DNA from: Flavobacterium sp. UBA7665
Lineage (GTDB): Bacteria; Bacteroidota; Bacteroidia; Flavobacteriales; Flavobacteriaceae
Reading direction: 5' to 3'
DNA: 64,000 bases
Assembly: GCA_002483285.1 (NCBI GenBank)
Contig: DLHP01000016.1
Location: forward strand, 17,480 to 81,479
Each line of letters begins with the position of its first letter. The first letter of the stretch is position 1. Made by a program: the position numbers and the translations under genes. Of this stretch, positions 53,574 to 62,388 are shown in pieces. The notes beneath the pieces were generated by a model, which saw only the letters and a program-made list of their open reading frames with translations, had not been told where the DNA came from and ran no database searches.

Positions 53574-54425
53574 CTACGAATTGATGAACTGCACCAAATC
53601 GTTGTTGAGTTTGTCCTTGTCGGTATAGAACAAGCCGTGTGGCGAACCTTCGTATACCAAATAGCGCGCATCAGGAATTAATTTCGCCGATTTCTGGGAA
53701 GAGATTGCAATAGGGACGGTTTTGTCTTCATCGCCATGGATGACAAGCGTAGGCACGTTCACCGACACCATTTCCTCGCGGAAGTCGGTCGTGGCAAAAG
53801 CCGTGGCACATTGCAAAGTCGCGTGTGGCGACGCAAACGAACACAGCATCCGGTAATAGTCGAGCAGTGGCTGGCTTAGAGGTTTGTTGAGCAAGCCTAC
53901 GCCAAAGAACGTTTTGCCAAAACCGTCCAAGAACCCGATCCGATCGTCGCGCATCTGTTTGGCCATTTTGTCGAATTCTTCTTTTGGGATGCCGTCGGGA
54001 TTGTCATCAGTCTTTAACATAAACGGTGGTACCGCCGATACCAAAACCGCTTTGGTGACATTTTTACCGCCGTGCCTGCTAAAGTAGCGCACCACTTCGC
54101 CGCCGCCCATTGAAAAGCCAACAAGCGTAACGTTCTCAAGCTGAAGTCCGTCGATGATGGCTTTGAGGTCGTCGGCTAAGGTGTCGTAGTCGTAGCCATT
54201 CCAGGGTTGTGAGGATTTGCCAAACCCGCGTCGGTCGTACGCAATGACGCGAAAATTGTTTTGAACCAATGTCTCAATCTGGTATTCCCACATCTCGTTA
54301 GACATGGGCCAGCCGTGAATGAGTATGACCGGTTTTCCCGAACCGTAATCGGTACAGAACAGGTGTACACCTTCGGCGACTTCTATGTATTTTGTGGTAC
54401 TTACAGTAGTGTTGTTTTTTTCCAT
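53574..54425 (-). CDS. Alpha/beta hydrolase, non-heme chloroperoxidase-like
   Basis: The 283-residue protein has no signal peptide. The fold is complete: PVILIHGWPMSNEMWEYQIE (oxyanion HGWP), VIAYDRRGFGKSSQPWNGYD, VTLVGFSMGGGEVVRYFSRH (nucleophile Ser in GFSMGG), TLVIHGDEDKTVPIAISSQK (catalytic Asp) and LVYEGSPHGLFYTDKDKL (catalytic His). The GFSMGGGE and RRGFGKSSQPW signatures match the bacterial chloroperoxidase/esterase group, whose natural role is generally ester hydrolysis or perhydrolysis. It stands alone; no pathway partners are adjacent. Confidence 0.88.
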   Translation of the reverse strand: MEKNNTTVSTTKYIEVAEGVHLFCTDYGSGKPVILIHGWPMSNEMWEYQIETLVQNNFRVIAYDRRGFGKSSQPWNGYDYDTLADDLKAIIDGLQLENVTLVGFSMGGGEVVRYFSRHGGKNVTKAVLVSAVPPFMLKTDDNPDGIPKEEFDKMAKQMRDDRIGFLDGFGKTFFGVGLLNKPLSQPLLDYYRMLCSFASPHATLQCATAFATTDFREEMVSVNVPTLVIHGDEDKTVPIAISSQKSAKLIPDARYLVYEGSPHGLFYTDKDKLNNDLVQFINS

Positions 54426-54556
54426 TTTACGTGTAAATTTTAATGATTAATTTTAACCCGGAACATTGTCGCGCATCGACGATATCTGAGGCGAATCAAA
54501 TTTCCCTTACAAATCCAAAAAATACGTTACACAATTTATCTGAATCCTTATAAATT

Positions 54557-54892
54557 ATGAACCTGAACTGGGACGAATTCGAAAAAGTAGACATGCGAAC
54601 CGGAACCATCGTCGCTGTCAACGATTTTCCCGAAGCGCGAAAGCCGGCTTATCAGTTGACGATTGATTTTGGAAGGGAAATCGGTATGAGGAAGTCATCT
54701 GCGCAAATCACCAAACGCTATGAGAAGGAAGCGTTAATCGGCAAGCAAATTATTGCCGTAGTGAATTTTCCCAAAAAGCAAATTGGGAAATTCATGAGTG
54801 AATGTTTGGTGTTGGGTTCGGTGGAAGCCGAGCAGGATATCGTCTTGCTGACTTCGGACATCAAAGTCGAAAATGGCTTGCGTGTGGGTTAA
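54557..54892 (+). CDS. tRNA-binding domain protein, CsaA-like
   Basis: The 111-residue protein is a stand-alone tRNA-binding OB domain like that of CsaA and the C-terminus of methionyl-tRNA synthetase. Landmarks are FEKVDMRTGTIVAVNDFPEA, KPAYQLTIDFGREIGMRKSS, AQITKRY, LIGKQIIAVVNFPKKQIGKF and MSECLVLGSVE. CsaA proteins have been linked to export chaperone activity and tRNA binding; the exact cellular role here is inferred. Its stop overlaps the convergent paiB-like stop by 4 bases (TTAA). Confidence 0.9.
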   Translation: MNLNWDEFEKVDMRTGTIVAVNDFPEARKPAYQLTIDFGREIGMRKSSAQITKRYEKEALIGKQIIAVVNFPKKQIGKFMSECLVLGSVEAEQDIVLLTSDIKVENGLRVG

Positions 54893-55506
54893 TGCCCAAG
54901 CGGACACTTCATTATTCTAGCCACTTCGGCTTCGGCGGGTTTTCCGGTTTTTTCAAGCTCGGTAATGATGTTGCCGTAATTTTTTTCATCGCGGTTCTGC
55001 GACATTTTATGCACGGCCTGGATTTCGTCGATGGCAATCTCGAACGCGACGATTCCGCGTACCTGCATCATTGTTTTTTTAGATAATTCTTCAATCCGGA
55101 TTGGATTTTTAGACGCAGCTTCATATTTGTCGACCAGTGTTTTAAGCGATTGTATCGCGTCTGATTCTTCAAGAATTTTTACGGTTCCGTATAGGTGAAC
55201 CGCGCTGTAATTCCAGGTAGGCACATTTTCATGATCGTACCACGAAGACGAGATATAGGCATGTGGACCGGAGAAAATGGCGAGGATTTTATTGTCGTTT
55301 TCAAAGCTTTTCCACTGCGGGTTTTCTTTTGAGATGTGGCCTTGCAAAACTTCATTTCCGGCTTCATTTAGGATGAGTTCCATCGGGATATGGGTTGCCC
55401 ATAGTTTGCCATCGGTTTGGTTTACGAGTATCCCGAAACTGTTTTTTTGGAGGAAATCGATGATGGCCTCGCGGTTTTCATTTTTGTATAAATCCGGAAT
55501 ATACAT
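54889..55506 (-). CDS. PaiB family FMN-binding protein
   Basis: The 205-residue protein begins MYIPDLYKNENREAIIDFLQ, the standard PaiB start. It has the split-barrel flavin-binding pattern, with SFGILVNQTDGKLWATHIPM, LAIFSGPHAYISSSWY, VPTWNYSAVHLYGTVKIL and GIVAFEIAIDEIQAVHKMSQ. PaiB in Bacillus subtilis is described as a negative regulator of sporulation and degradative enzymes, but homologues may simply be FMN-dependent enzymes. Upstream of the ATG is a purine-rich heptamer tract. It lies 39 bases downstream of murB on the same strand. Confidence 0.88.
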   Translation of the reverse strand: MYIPDLYKNENREAIIDFLQKNSFGILVNQTDGKLWATHIPMELILNEAGNEVLQGHISKENPQWKSFENDNKILAIFSGPHAYISSSWYDHENVPTWNYSAVHLYGTVKILEESDAIQSLKTLVDKYEAASKNPIRIEELSKKTMMQVRGIVAFEIAIDEIQAVHKMSQNRDEKNYGNIITELEKTGKPAEAEVARIMKCPLGH

Positions 55507-55511
55507 GTCTT

Positions 55512-55545
55512 TCTTCTTTTCTCTTTTCTCTTTTCTCTTTCTCGT
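55512..55545 (-). repeat. Heptamer tandem repeat at the translation start of the PaiB-like gene
   Basis: On the plus strand TTTTCTC occurs three times in a row followed by TTTCTC; the minus strand is therefore a GAGAAAA tract ending within about 10 bases of the ATG at 55506. It includes the ribosome-binding region. Confidence 0.7.
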
Positions 55546-56562
55546 CTAAATAACGTTGACTTCGGCTTCAATATGGATGCCGAAAGTGTCAAAAATCGTC
55601 TTTTGGATTTCCTTCGAAACATCGAGGATTTCCTGTCCCGTGGCGTTGCCGTAGTTTACAAGTACCAATGCTTGGTTTTTATGGATACCCGCGTCGCCGA
55701 AGCGTTTGCCCTTAAATCCAGCCTGTTCAATGAGCCAACCCGCCGGAACTTTTACCTGAGTATCAGAAACGGTAAAGAATTTCATCTCGGGGAACTTGGC
55801 GTGGATTTTCTCAAATTCACTTTTCGGGATGATTGGATTTTTAAAGAAACTGCCGCTGTTACCCAATACTTTCGGGTCGGGCAATTTGCTTTGTCTGATG
55901 GCGATTACGGCGTTGCTCACGTCTTTCAGTCCGGGTTGTGTGATGCCGTTTTTTGCCAATTCGGCCTGAATGTCGCCATATGAAGTGTTGATTTTGTGGT
56001 TGCGTTTGGTGAGCTTAAAGACAACCGAGGTAATAATGTACTGGTCTTTTACTTGGTGTTTGAAGATGCTTTCGCGGTAACCGAATGCGCATTCCTCTAG
56101 CGTAAAAACCCGCAGTTGCTGGGTTTCGATGTGCATCGCCCGGCAGGATACAAACGTATCTTTGATTTCGGTTCCGTATGCGCCAATGTTTTGCACCGGT
56201 GTTGTGCCTACATTACCCGGAATCAGTGACATATTTTCAAGACCTCCAAAATCCTGTGCGATCGTCCAAAGTACAAACTCATGCCAGTTTTCTCCGGCTT
56301 GCGCTTCTACCCAGACAAAATCGTCATCCTGTTCGAGGATTTCCTTGCCTTTGAGATCGATGTGGATCACCAGCGCGTCGATGTCTTTTGTCAACAGCAT
56401 ATTGCTGCCGCCACCGAGTATAAATTTCTTTTCATCGCCATTCTGGCTTAGGACTTGGCGCAATTCGTCGACAGAATGCACGGCCACGAAATGCCTCGCA
56501 TGGGCCTTGATGCCAAACGTATTGTGTTTTTTTAAGGGGAATTGGTTGTGGATTTCGATCAA
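55546..56562 (-). CDS. murB: UDP-N-acetylmuramate dehydrogenase
   Basis: The 338-residue FAD enzyme reduces UDP-GlcNAc-enolpyruvate to UDP-MurNAc in peptidoglycan synthesis. Landmarks are HNTFGIKAHARHFVAV, FILGGGSNMLLTKDI (FAD site), GGLENMSLIPGNVGTTPVQN, IGAYGTEIKDTF, FGYRESIFKH (the YRxS insertion typical of type I enzymes), NSGSFFKNPIIP (catalytic Ser in the GSFFKNP motif) and WLIEQAGFKGKRFGDAGIH. Length and the Tyr-containing loop match type I MurB as in E. coli. A TAAATTTG -7 box lies 28 bases upstream. Confidence 0.96.
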   Translation of the reverse strand: MIEIHNQFPLKKHNTFGIKAHARHFVAVHSVDELRQVLSQNGDEKKFILGGGSNMLLTKDIDALVIHIDLKGKEILEQDDDFVWVEAQAGENWHEFVLWTIAQDFGGLENMSLIPGNVGTTPVQNIGAYGTEIKDTFVSCRAMHIETQQLRVFTLEECAFGYRESIFKHQVKDQYIITSVVFKLTKRNHKINTSYGDIQAELAKNGITQPGLKDVSNAVIAIRQSKLPDPKVLGNSGSFFKNPIIPKSEFEKIHAKFPEMKFFTVSDTQVKVPAGWLIEQAGFKGKRFGDAGIHKNQALVLVNYGNATGQEILDVSKEIQKTIFDTFGIHIEAEVNVI

Positions 56563-56590
56563 AACAACTAGCAGATTGGATTAGTAGCAC

Positions 56591-56598
56591 CAAATTTA
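56591..56598 (-). promoter_or_regulatory. Candidate -7 box of murB
   Basis: The minus strand reads TAAATTTG, a full match to TAnnTTTG, 28 bases before the murB ATG and just past the asparagine synthase stop. Confidence 0.45.
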
Positions 56599-56625
56599 CA
56601 GTAATATTTCAGAACGGCCAATGCT

Positions 56626-58494
56626 TTAGATCAAATCGGGCACTTTAGAAAATTGGCCTACGTAGTTTTTGAGCCAGATGTGCATCATGAATAATGGCAT
56701 GACGTAGGCAATGGCACTTTTCTCGCCGTTTTGCAGGTTGGTGATGAGTTTGCGCGAATCGATGTTTTCAAAATACGGCATATCGAAGAGTTCACTTTTT
56801 GAAAAAGACTCCAACTCTTCTCTAAACGCAGGGCTTTTCAGGATATAGTCGCCCCAAGGCGTACTCAATCCTACTTTGCGAAAGTTTAGGATCTCGTCGG
56901 GCAGGCGTTGCTGCATGGCCGATTTGAGGATGAACTTGCCTTTTTTGCCTGTAAACAACCATTTGTCTTCGAGCGAACCCAATCCCGCTATGAGCCGTTG
57001 GTCCAGAAAAGGTTCACGACATTCGATCGAGGCGCCCATCGTGCAGCGGTCATTCCGGTCGAGAAGCGAGCAGAGGTAAGTATGTTGGTCAAAATACAAT
57101 GCCTGGCGTCTCAGGTTATCGGGATATAGCGATTTGGCATCACTGTAAATCTGTTTGCGGTAATCATTCCTTGGCGTCTTATCGATACCATACGCACTTT
57201 TGATATCGGCCGGGAAAATATTCGAACCGTTAAACAATACCAGATCCCGGTTGTTTTTGATCTGTCCGTAGCGTGTGAGCTTGTCAAAGCGTGGTTTTTT
57301 GGTGAATAGGTCTAAGTTGCCAATCGCCGCAATAGAATGCAGTAGCGTGGGGAATTGCAAGGCTTTGTAACGCACATAACCACCCATGAGTTCATCAGCA
57401 CCTTCACCAGAGAGCAAGACTTTGACCGAGGGTTTGGCGCATTGCGAAATGGCGAGCAGGTGCGGTTCGCTGAGGTGCATCAGCGGCTCATCCTGGAAAT
57501 AGGTCGAGGCGACCAGTTTGTCATGCAAGTCCTGGTTCTCGAGCTCGAGTGTATGGAAACCGTAGCCGAGCTTTTCGGTAAGCATTTTGGCCAGGTGCGA
57601 CTCGTTGTGTTCCTGTTGCTTGAAACCAATGTTGTAGGTCTCGATGCCTTGGTAGTTTAGTTTTTTGAGCGACGCCAGGATTGACGATGAATCGAGGCCA
57701 CCGCTGAGCAAAACGCCTACTGGGACATCGGCTACCATACGCAGTTTGAGCGAATCGTCGAACGTAGATTGAAACCATTCCACCGGATTCTTAATCGGCT
57801 GGTGGTTCTGGATTTCTTTTTTAAGATCCCACCATTTTTGAGTCGTGACCTTGCCATCCGATTCAATCGTCATGGCGTGTCCGGGCAAGAGTTTGTGTAC
57901 GTTTTCGTACAAGGTGTTTTCGCCGGCTACGAAACGATTGAAGATGTATTCCTCCAATCCGTCCTGTGCAATCCTGAGCGGAACACCGGCCGTGAACAAC
58001 GCTTTTTGTTCGGAGGCAAAATAGAAGGTTTCGTTGTGAAACGAGTAGTACAGCGGTTTGACGCCCATGCGGTCGCGTACGACGGTGAGTTTCTTTTGTG
58101 CCTTGTCCCAAACGGCAAACGCAAACATCCCGTTGAGGCGATGCAGCATTTCAAGGCCGTATAACTCAAATAATTTAAGCAAGACTTCGGTATCAGAGCC
58201 CGTGCGAACCTCATGCCCTTTGGCTTTAAGTTCGGGTTGAAAATCCTTGTAATTGTAGATTTCGCCATTAAACACCAGGACGTAACGCCCGTCATCCGAC
58301 GAGAACGGTTGGTGTCCGGCCGCAGAAACGTCTATAATGGAGAGCCTGCGATGGCCAAAGCCGATATTGTCCTGAACAAACAAGCCCTTATCGTCAGGGC
58401 CTCGATGTTCTAGTGATTCGCGCATGCGGGTGAGCACGCGCTCGTCTATTTTTTTTTGCGATTGTAAATGCAAAATTCCGTTAATCCCACACAT
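56626..58494 (-). CDS. asnB: Asparagine synthase (glutamine-hydrolysing)
   Basis: The 622-residue protein begins MCGINGILHLQSQ with the N-terminal nucleophile Cys2 of class II glutamine amidotransferases; RESLEHRGPDDKGLF, FGHRRLSIIDVSAAGHQPF and FNGEIYNYKDFQPELKAKG complete that domain. The synthase domain carries the PP-loop GVLLSGGLDSSSILASL and LLSGEGADELMGGYVRYKAL. It makes asparagine from aspartate, or amidates another carboxylate such as a sugar acid in surface-glycan clusters. Because it lies 2 bases after a glycosyltransferase gene, the second role is possible; the window lacks other glycan genes to decide. Confidence 0.93.
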   Translation of the reverse strand: MCGINGILHLQSQKKIDERVLTRMRESLEHRGPDDKGLFVQDNIGFGHRRLSIIDVSAAGHQPFSSDDGRYVLVFNGEIYNYKDFQPELKAKGHEVRTGSDTEVLLKLFELYGLEMLHRLNGMFAFAVWDKAQKKLTVVRDRMGVKPLYYSFHNETFYFASEQKALFTAGVPLRIAQDGLEEYIFNRFVAGENTLYENVHKLLPGHAMTIESDGKVTTQKWWDLKKEIQNHQPIKNPVEWFQSTFDDSLKLRMVADVPVGVLLSGGLDSSSILASLKKLNYQGIETYNIGFKQQEHNESHLAKMLTEKLGYGFHTLELENQDLHDKLVASTYFQDEPLMHLSEPHLLAISQCAKPSVKVLLSGEGADELMGGYVRYKALQFPTLLHSIAAIGNLDLFTKKPRFDKLTRYGQIKNNRDLVLFNGSNIFPADIKSAYGIDKTPRNDYRKQIYSDAKSLYPDNLRRQALYFDQHTYLCSLLDRNDRCTMGASIECREPFLDQRLIAGLGSLEDKWLFTGKKGKFILKSAMQQRLPDEILNFRKVGLSTPWGDYILKSPAFREELESFSKSELFDMPYFENIDSRKLITNLQNGEKSAIAYVMPLFMMHIWLKNYVGQFSKVPDLI

Positions 58495-58496
58495 AG

Positions 58497-59567
58497 TTAT
58501 TTGGCGCTGCTATTGTGGATTAACTCGTGGTATTTTTGTGCAATCCTCTTCATGTTGATGCTATAATTGGCATTTTCTTCAATAAATTTCCTGTTGCTTT
58601 CCACAACAGTCGTCCGGTAGGCCGGATTTTGAATAGCCCAGATCATTTCGGCTGCGAGCATTTCATGATCGTCTGCGGCAATCAACTGGCCATTTTCGCG
58701 GTGCCTGATCCAGCTTTGGTTGCCCAAAACATCAGTAACCAAAGGGTAGCAGCAGGTAGCCATGGCTTCAAACAACGAGCCCGAAACCCCTTCGGTTATG
58801 GGCATGCTAATGTAATAATTAGATTCATGTAACAATACGGGCAATTCATTATTTTGGATCCTGCCCGTGAAAATAACTTTTGCACCGATGCCGAGCTGGT
58901 TAGCAAGTGCTTTGAGTAGAGGTAGTTGCACACCGTCGCCCACAATTTTTAAGGAGAAATCATATCCCTTTTCGTGCAAGATTGCAAAGGCTTTGAGGAT
59001 GACATCGTGGCGGTATTCTGGCAATAGCGAGCGTGTAACAATAGCGTTGATTGTGTTTGGATCTTCAGCGGAAGTTTTTGATGTAAACACGCTGAGGTCA
59101 ATCCCTTTGGGCAATACCATAACCTTGCGCATATCTACATTCGATTTTTCCATAGAATAAGTCATCACTTTTCCCCAAGCGTGGATCAGATCGGCTTTTT
59201 TGAAAGCGTAATGCTGGATTCGTTTCTTGATGGGCAAAAGCGGTGAAGTTTCGGGCCATAAATCGGTGAGGCCTTGCTGCGCGATGGCAATGGGTCTCAC
59301 ACCCGATAGTGCGGCGAGGAAACCGTAACTCGTGGTGCGTTCGGCAATCACCATATCAGGTTTTTCCTTGGCTGCAAGCGCACGGATCCTAAAAATCGCC
59401 AGCGAGTATTCGAGCAACCGCAGTAATCGGTTGATACCGCCGTGGCTCACGGTTTGGAGTTCCCAGGTGATGATTTCAAAATCACCAAAATCCTTGAGCC
59501 CGTTCATCCAGGTAATGGCGTCGGCGCGATAGGTTTCGCCCAGGAACAATATTTTTTTCTTTTTCAT
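58497..59567 (-). CDS. Glycosyltransferase family 4 (GT-B fold)
   Basis: The 356-residue protein starts MKKKKILFLGETYRADAITW. The C-terminal nucleotide-sugar half shows VMVLPKGIDLSVFTSK, VTRSLLPEYRHDVILKAFAI, LKIVGDGVQLPLLKALANQL, VIFTGRIQNNELPVLLHESN and MPITEGVSGSLFEAMATCCY, the last being the E(x7)E motif of retaining GT4 enzymes. The donor and acceptor are not identifiable; a surface polysaccharide or glycolipid is likely. It lies 2 bases upstream of asnB and 10 bases downstream of the DUF2461 gene, all on the same strand. Confidence 0.88.
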   Translation of the reverse strand: MKKKKILFLGETYRADAITWMNGLKDFGDFEIITWELQTVSHGGINRLLRLLEYSLAIFRIRALAAKEKPDMVIAERTTSYGFLAALSGVRPIAIAQQGLTDLWPETSPLLPIKKRIQHYAFKKADLIHAWGKVMTYSMEKSNVDMRKVMVLPKGIDLSVFTSKTSAEDPNTINAIVTRSLLPEYRHDVILKAFAILHEKGYDFSLKIVGDGVQLPLLKALANQLGIGAKVIFTGRIQNNELPVLLHESNYYISMPITEGVSGSLFEAMATCCYPLVTDVLGNQSWIRHRENGQLIAADDHEMLAAEMIWAIQNPAYRTTVVESNRKFIEENANYSINMKRIAQKYHELIHNSSAK

Positions 59568-59577
59568 CGGGCGTGGG

Positions 59578-60252
59578 CTATTCGTCTGCGTTCAGGCCGC
59601 GAGTCAAGAATTCGTTCAAGGGTTTGATGGCAATGAGCGCCTGGGCTGCATTTTTTACAAAATCCTTATCGAATAGTTCTTTATCGGAGATCTTTTTAGA
59701 TACCGTAAATCCCTTCAATCTCAGGAATTGTATGGCCGGATGGTCTTTCTCAAAATCCTTGGGAGCGGTTTTGAGCGAATTGGTTTCGGTGACGGTAAAG
59801 CCATCGAAATGTTTTTTGAAATCTTTGTCGGCCAGGATTTCCTCCAAATCTTCGTAGAAAAACGCAATTTCCTTGCGGATTTTTTTGAGTTCGGCAGCTT
59901 CGGGCATCCAAAATCCACCGGCGACAAAACTCGCGCCTTTCTCGATATGGATGTAATAACCCGGTGCATTTACGCCTCCAGAATTGGTGTTCATCCAAAT
60001 GCCCATATGCGTTTTATAAGGCGATTTGTCCTTAGAAAAACGAATGTCTCGGTTAATACGGAACGTACAATTTTTGGGTTCTAACATCGCGAGCGAAGGA
60101 TCTTGGGGTTTCATCGCCGCAAGGAATTCGGCAATCAAACCAAGGTAATTTTTCTTGTATTCCTCGTAACGTTTTTTGTTCGAGGGGAACCATTCGCGGT
60201 TGTTGTTGGCTTTTAAATCTTCAAGAAATTGAAGCGTGTCTTTTGAAAACAT
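59578..60252 (-). CDS. DUF2461 family protein
   Basis: The 224-residue soluble protein matches the DUF2461/TIGR02453 family. The sequence TLQFLEDLKANNNREWFPSN is followed by KNCTFRINRDIRFSKDKSPY, KTHMGIWMNTNSGGVNAPGY and YIHIEKGASFVAGGFWMPEA. The paired Arg residues in RINRDIRFSKDKSPYKTH are a family hallmark. Biochemical function is unknown. It sits 5 bases downstream of the rhodanese-thioredoxin gene and 10 bases upstream of the glycosyltransferase gene, so it is probably cotranscribed with both. Confidence 0.9.
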   Translation of the reverse strand: MFSKDTLQFLEDLKANNNREWFPSNKKRYEEYKKNYLGLIAEFLAAMKPQDPSLAMLEPKNCTFRINRDIRFSKDKSPYKTHMGIWMNTNSGGVNAPGYYIHIEKGASFVAGGFWMPEAAELKKIRKEIAFFYEDLEEILADKDFKKHFDGFTVTETNSLKTAPKDFEKDHPAIQFLRLKGFTVSKKISDKELFDKDFVKNAAQALIAIKPLNEFLTRGLNADE

Positions 60253-60257
60253 GGGGA

Positions 60258-60956
60258 TTATTGTAATTGTTTCCTTAAATCTTCTTCACTTAGAAAACCG
60301 TTGTGTTTCCATACGATTTTCTTGTGGTCGTAAAGCAATAGTGCGGGAAGTTCATCGATTTTCATTTCTGAAATCAGTGTTTTGTTTTCGTCGGCGTTGA
60401 GGCGTACGATGGTCACCGTGCTAGCCATTTCCTTTTGCAATTCTAGGATGTAAGGTGCCATTTTCTTGCAAGGTGCACACCAATCTGCGTAAAAATTGAT
60501 GAGTACTTTTTTGTCAGAATTGAGCAATTCGCCATATTCCTGGCTGCACATCCCGATAATTTTATCGCTTTTTGGTGCGAGTCCCGCCGCGTTCCATTTG
60601 AGGATGCCGCCGTCGAGGTTGTAGATTTCCTTGAATCCGAGTTCATGCAATTTATTCGCGGCACTTCTACTGCGCGAGCCAGCCATGCAATACACAAAAA
60701 CGGGTTTGGATTTGTCGAGTTTTTGCACTTTTCCTGCGAAATCATCACCGTTCCAATCAATGTTGATGGCGTTATCGAGGTGTTGTGCACTGTATTCGCC
60801 CGGCGTGCGCACGTCGAGTACTTGTCCGGTTGGCATCGCCTTTATCTTTTCGGAGAATTCCTGCGCGGGAACCGTGGCAAAATCCTTCGCGTTTTGTCCG
60901 TGGCAACCAAGACATAAAACGCCTAAAAACAGTAGGGTGAGCAGCGTATTTTTCAA
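60258..60956 (-). CDS. Rhodanese-thioredoxin fusion lipoprotein (TTG start)
   Basis: No ATG precedes the lipobox, so the likely start is TTG at 60956, giving 232 residues. The signal MKNTLLTLLFLGVLCLGC ends in the acylated Cys18. Residues about 30-120 form a rhodanese domain (GQVLDVRTPGEYSAQHLDNA, catalytic-loop Cys in FVYCMAGSRSRSAA). Residues about 130-232 form a thioredoxin domain (NFYADWCAPCKKMAPYI with WCAPC, and the cis-Pro in IDELPALLLYD). An envelope role in sulphur transfer with thiol-disulphide exchange is likely. It is first in a run of four tightly spaced genes. Confidence 0.9.
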   Translation of the reverse strand: MKNTLLTLLFLGVLCLGCHGQNAKDFATVPAQEFSEKIKAMPTGQVLDVRTPGEYSAQHLDNAINIDWNGDDFAGKVQKLDKSKPVFVYCMAGSRSRSAANKLHELGFKEIYNLDGGILKWNAAGLAPKSDKIIGMCSQEYGELLNSDKKVLINFYADWCAPCKKMAPYILELQKEMASTVTIVRLNADENKTLISEMKIDELPALLLYDHKKIVWKHNGFLSEEDLRKQLQ

Positions 60957-61118
60957 CTTAAAAAGGTTTAGATTTTCTGCGAATGTACAAAAGAATTGAA
61001 TTGCTCACATTTTATTTGAAATACTTTAAGGAATTCAAAAGTGAATGGCGCTGCAGCGATTACCTGCGTTGGCGTTTTTGCGGATTTTTAACACCAAAAA
61101 ACCAATCGGCTGGTGTCA

Positions 61119-62198
61119 TCAGAGGTTAAAAATACTATAACTCTGGTGTGTCGATTTGATGATGGTTTCGGTACGCTCGGCATGCGTATCGGAGATGAAC
61201 AATTGCCCGAATTCGTCGTTGTTCACCATCTCTACGATTTTGCCCACGCGGCTTTCGTCGAGTTTGTCGAAAATATCATCAAACAGCAGGATTGGTTTTT
61301 CACCGCATTGCTTCTTGACAAATTCAAATTGCGCGAGCTTGAGTGCAATCAAAAATGATTTTTGCTGGCCTTGCGATCCGAATTTCTTAATCGGGTAGTG
61401 GTCAATTTCAAACGACAAATCGTCTTTGTGGATGCCAACCGTCGTGTACTGCGCCGCGCGATCGCGTGAGAGGTTTTCATCCAGAAGCGCCAGTAAGGAG
61501 TTGTTTTCGAGCTGGCTTTCGTAGACCAGTTGAACGGTTTCGGCCGAGCCGGTAATGGCCCGGTGGTGGCTGTTGAAAATCGGGATGAAATCGTTGAGGA
61601 AGGTTTTGCGTTTCTCAAAAATCTCATGCCCCAAAACGTCGAGCCGTTCATTGTATATAGATAAGGTCTCGTTCTCGAAAGTCTGGTTGAGCGCAAAATA
61701 CTTGAGCAATGCGTTGCGTTGGGCGAGGATTTTCTGGTATTGGATGAGCTGTTGCAAATAAGTACTATCGAGCTGCGAAATCACGCTGTCGATGAACTTG
61801 CGCCGCGTTTCGCTGCCCTCCACAATCAAATCGCGGTCGGCTGGTGAAATGATCACCAGCGGGATGAACCCAATGTGGTCTGAGAATTTGTCGTATATCT
61901 TGCCATTGCGCTTTAGGATTTTCTTTTGTCCTTTTTTGACGCTGCAGACGATTTGTTCGGTCCGGCCTTGCTTCTCGAATTCGCCATCGATCACAAAAAA
62001 TTCCTCGCCGTGTTTGATGTTTTGTACCGCGAGCGGATTGAAATAACTTTTCCCGTAAGCGAGTTGGTAAATCGCGTCGAGCACGTTGGTTTTCCCAATC
62101 CCATTCTTGCCCACAAAGCAGTTGATTTTCTCATTGAAATCAAAGCTTGCTTCCGAAAAATTTTTGTAATTGAAGAGGGAAATTTTTTTGAGGTACAT
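61119..62198 (-). CDS. recF: DNA replication and repair protein RecF
   Basis: The start at 62198 (MYLKKISLFNYKNFSEASFD) gives 359 residues, the family length; the longer ORF adds 10 unlikely residues. RecF is an SMC-like ATPase that helps load RecA at gaps. Landmarks are the Walker A FVGKNGIGKTNVLDAIYQLA, VVIISPADRDLIVEGSETRR, FIDSVISQLDSTYL, the ABC signature SQGQQKSFLIALKLAQFE-like SQGQQKS and Walker B PILLFDDIFDKLDESR, plus a D-loop and QLFISDTHAERT. Its usual neighbours dnaA, dnaN and gyrB are absent. It is divergent from the TPR gene. Confidence 0.96.
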   Translation of the reverse strand: MYLKKISLFNYKNFSEASFDFNEKINCFVGKNGIGKTNVLDAIYQLAYGKSYFNPLAVQNIKHGEEFFVIDGEFEKQGRTEQIVCSVKKGQKKILKRNGKIYDKFSDHIGFIPLVIISPADRDLIVEGSETRRKFIDSVISQLDSTYLQQLIQYQKILAQRNALLKYFALNQTFENETLSIYNERLDVLGHEIFEKRKTFLNDFIPIFNSHHRAITGSAETVQLVYESQLENNSLLALLDENLSRDRAAQYTTVGIHKDDLSFEIDHYPIKKFGSQGQQKSFLIALKLAQFEFVKKQCGEKPILLFDDIFDKLDESRVGKIVEMVNNDEFGQLFISDTHAERTETIIKSTHQSYSIFNL

Positions 62199-62335
62199 CG
62201 AAAAACGCGTATTGGAAATCGGCTGCAAATTATCGAAAAAATCCCGATTTGACGTGCTTTTGTTTCCCTAAAATACCAATCGTCTTGATAACCAGTTGTG
62301 CGATTTGGATTATTTCGATATTAAATCCATTTTTG

Positions 62336-62367
62336 TTGTTGGTTTTTGAATAAAAATTTTATTTTTG
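62336..62367 (+). promoter_or_regulatory. Promoter of the TPR membrane protein gene
   Basis: TTG (62336-62338), 21 bases and the full -7 match TATTTTTG (62360-62367) lie 21 bases before the ATG. Confidence 0.6.
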
Positions 62368-62388
62368 CGGCTCATAAATTAAACATAA

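Noticed and set aside
61049..61058. 10-bp palindrome CGCTGCAGCG upstream of the rhodanese-thioredoxin gene
   Set aside because: It is a single short palindrome about 90 bases from the start without a second copy in this region; chance is a sufficient explanation.
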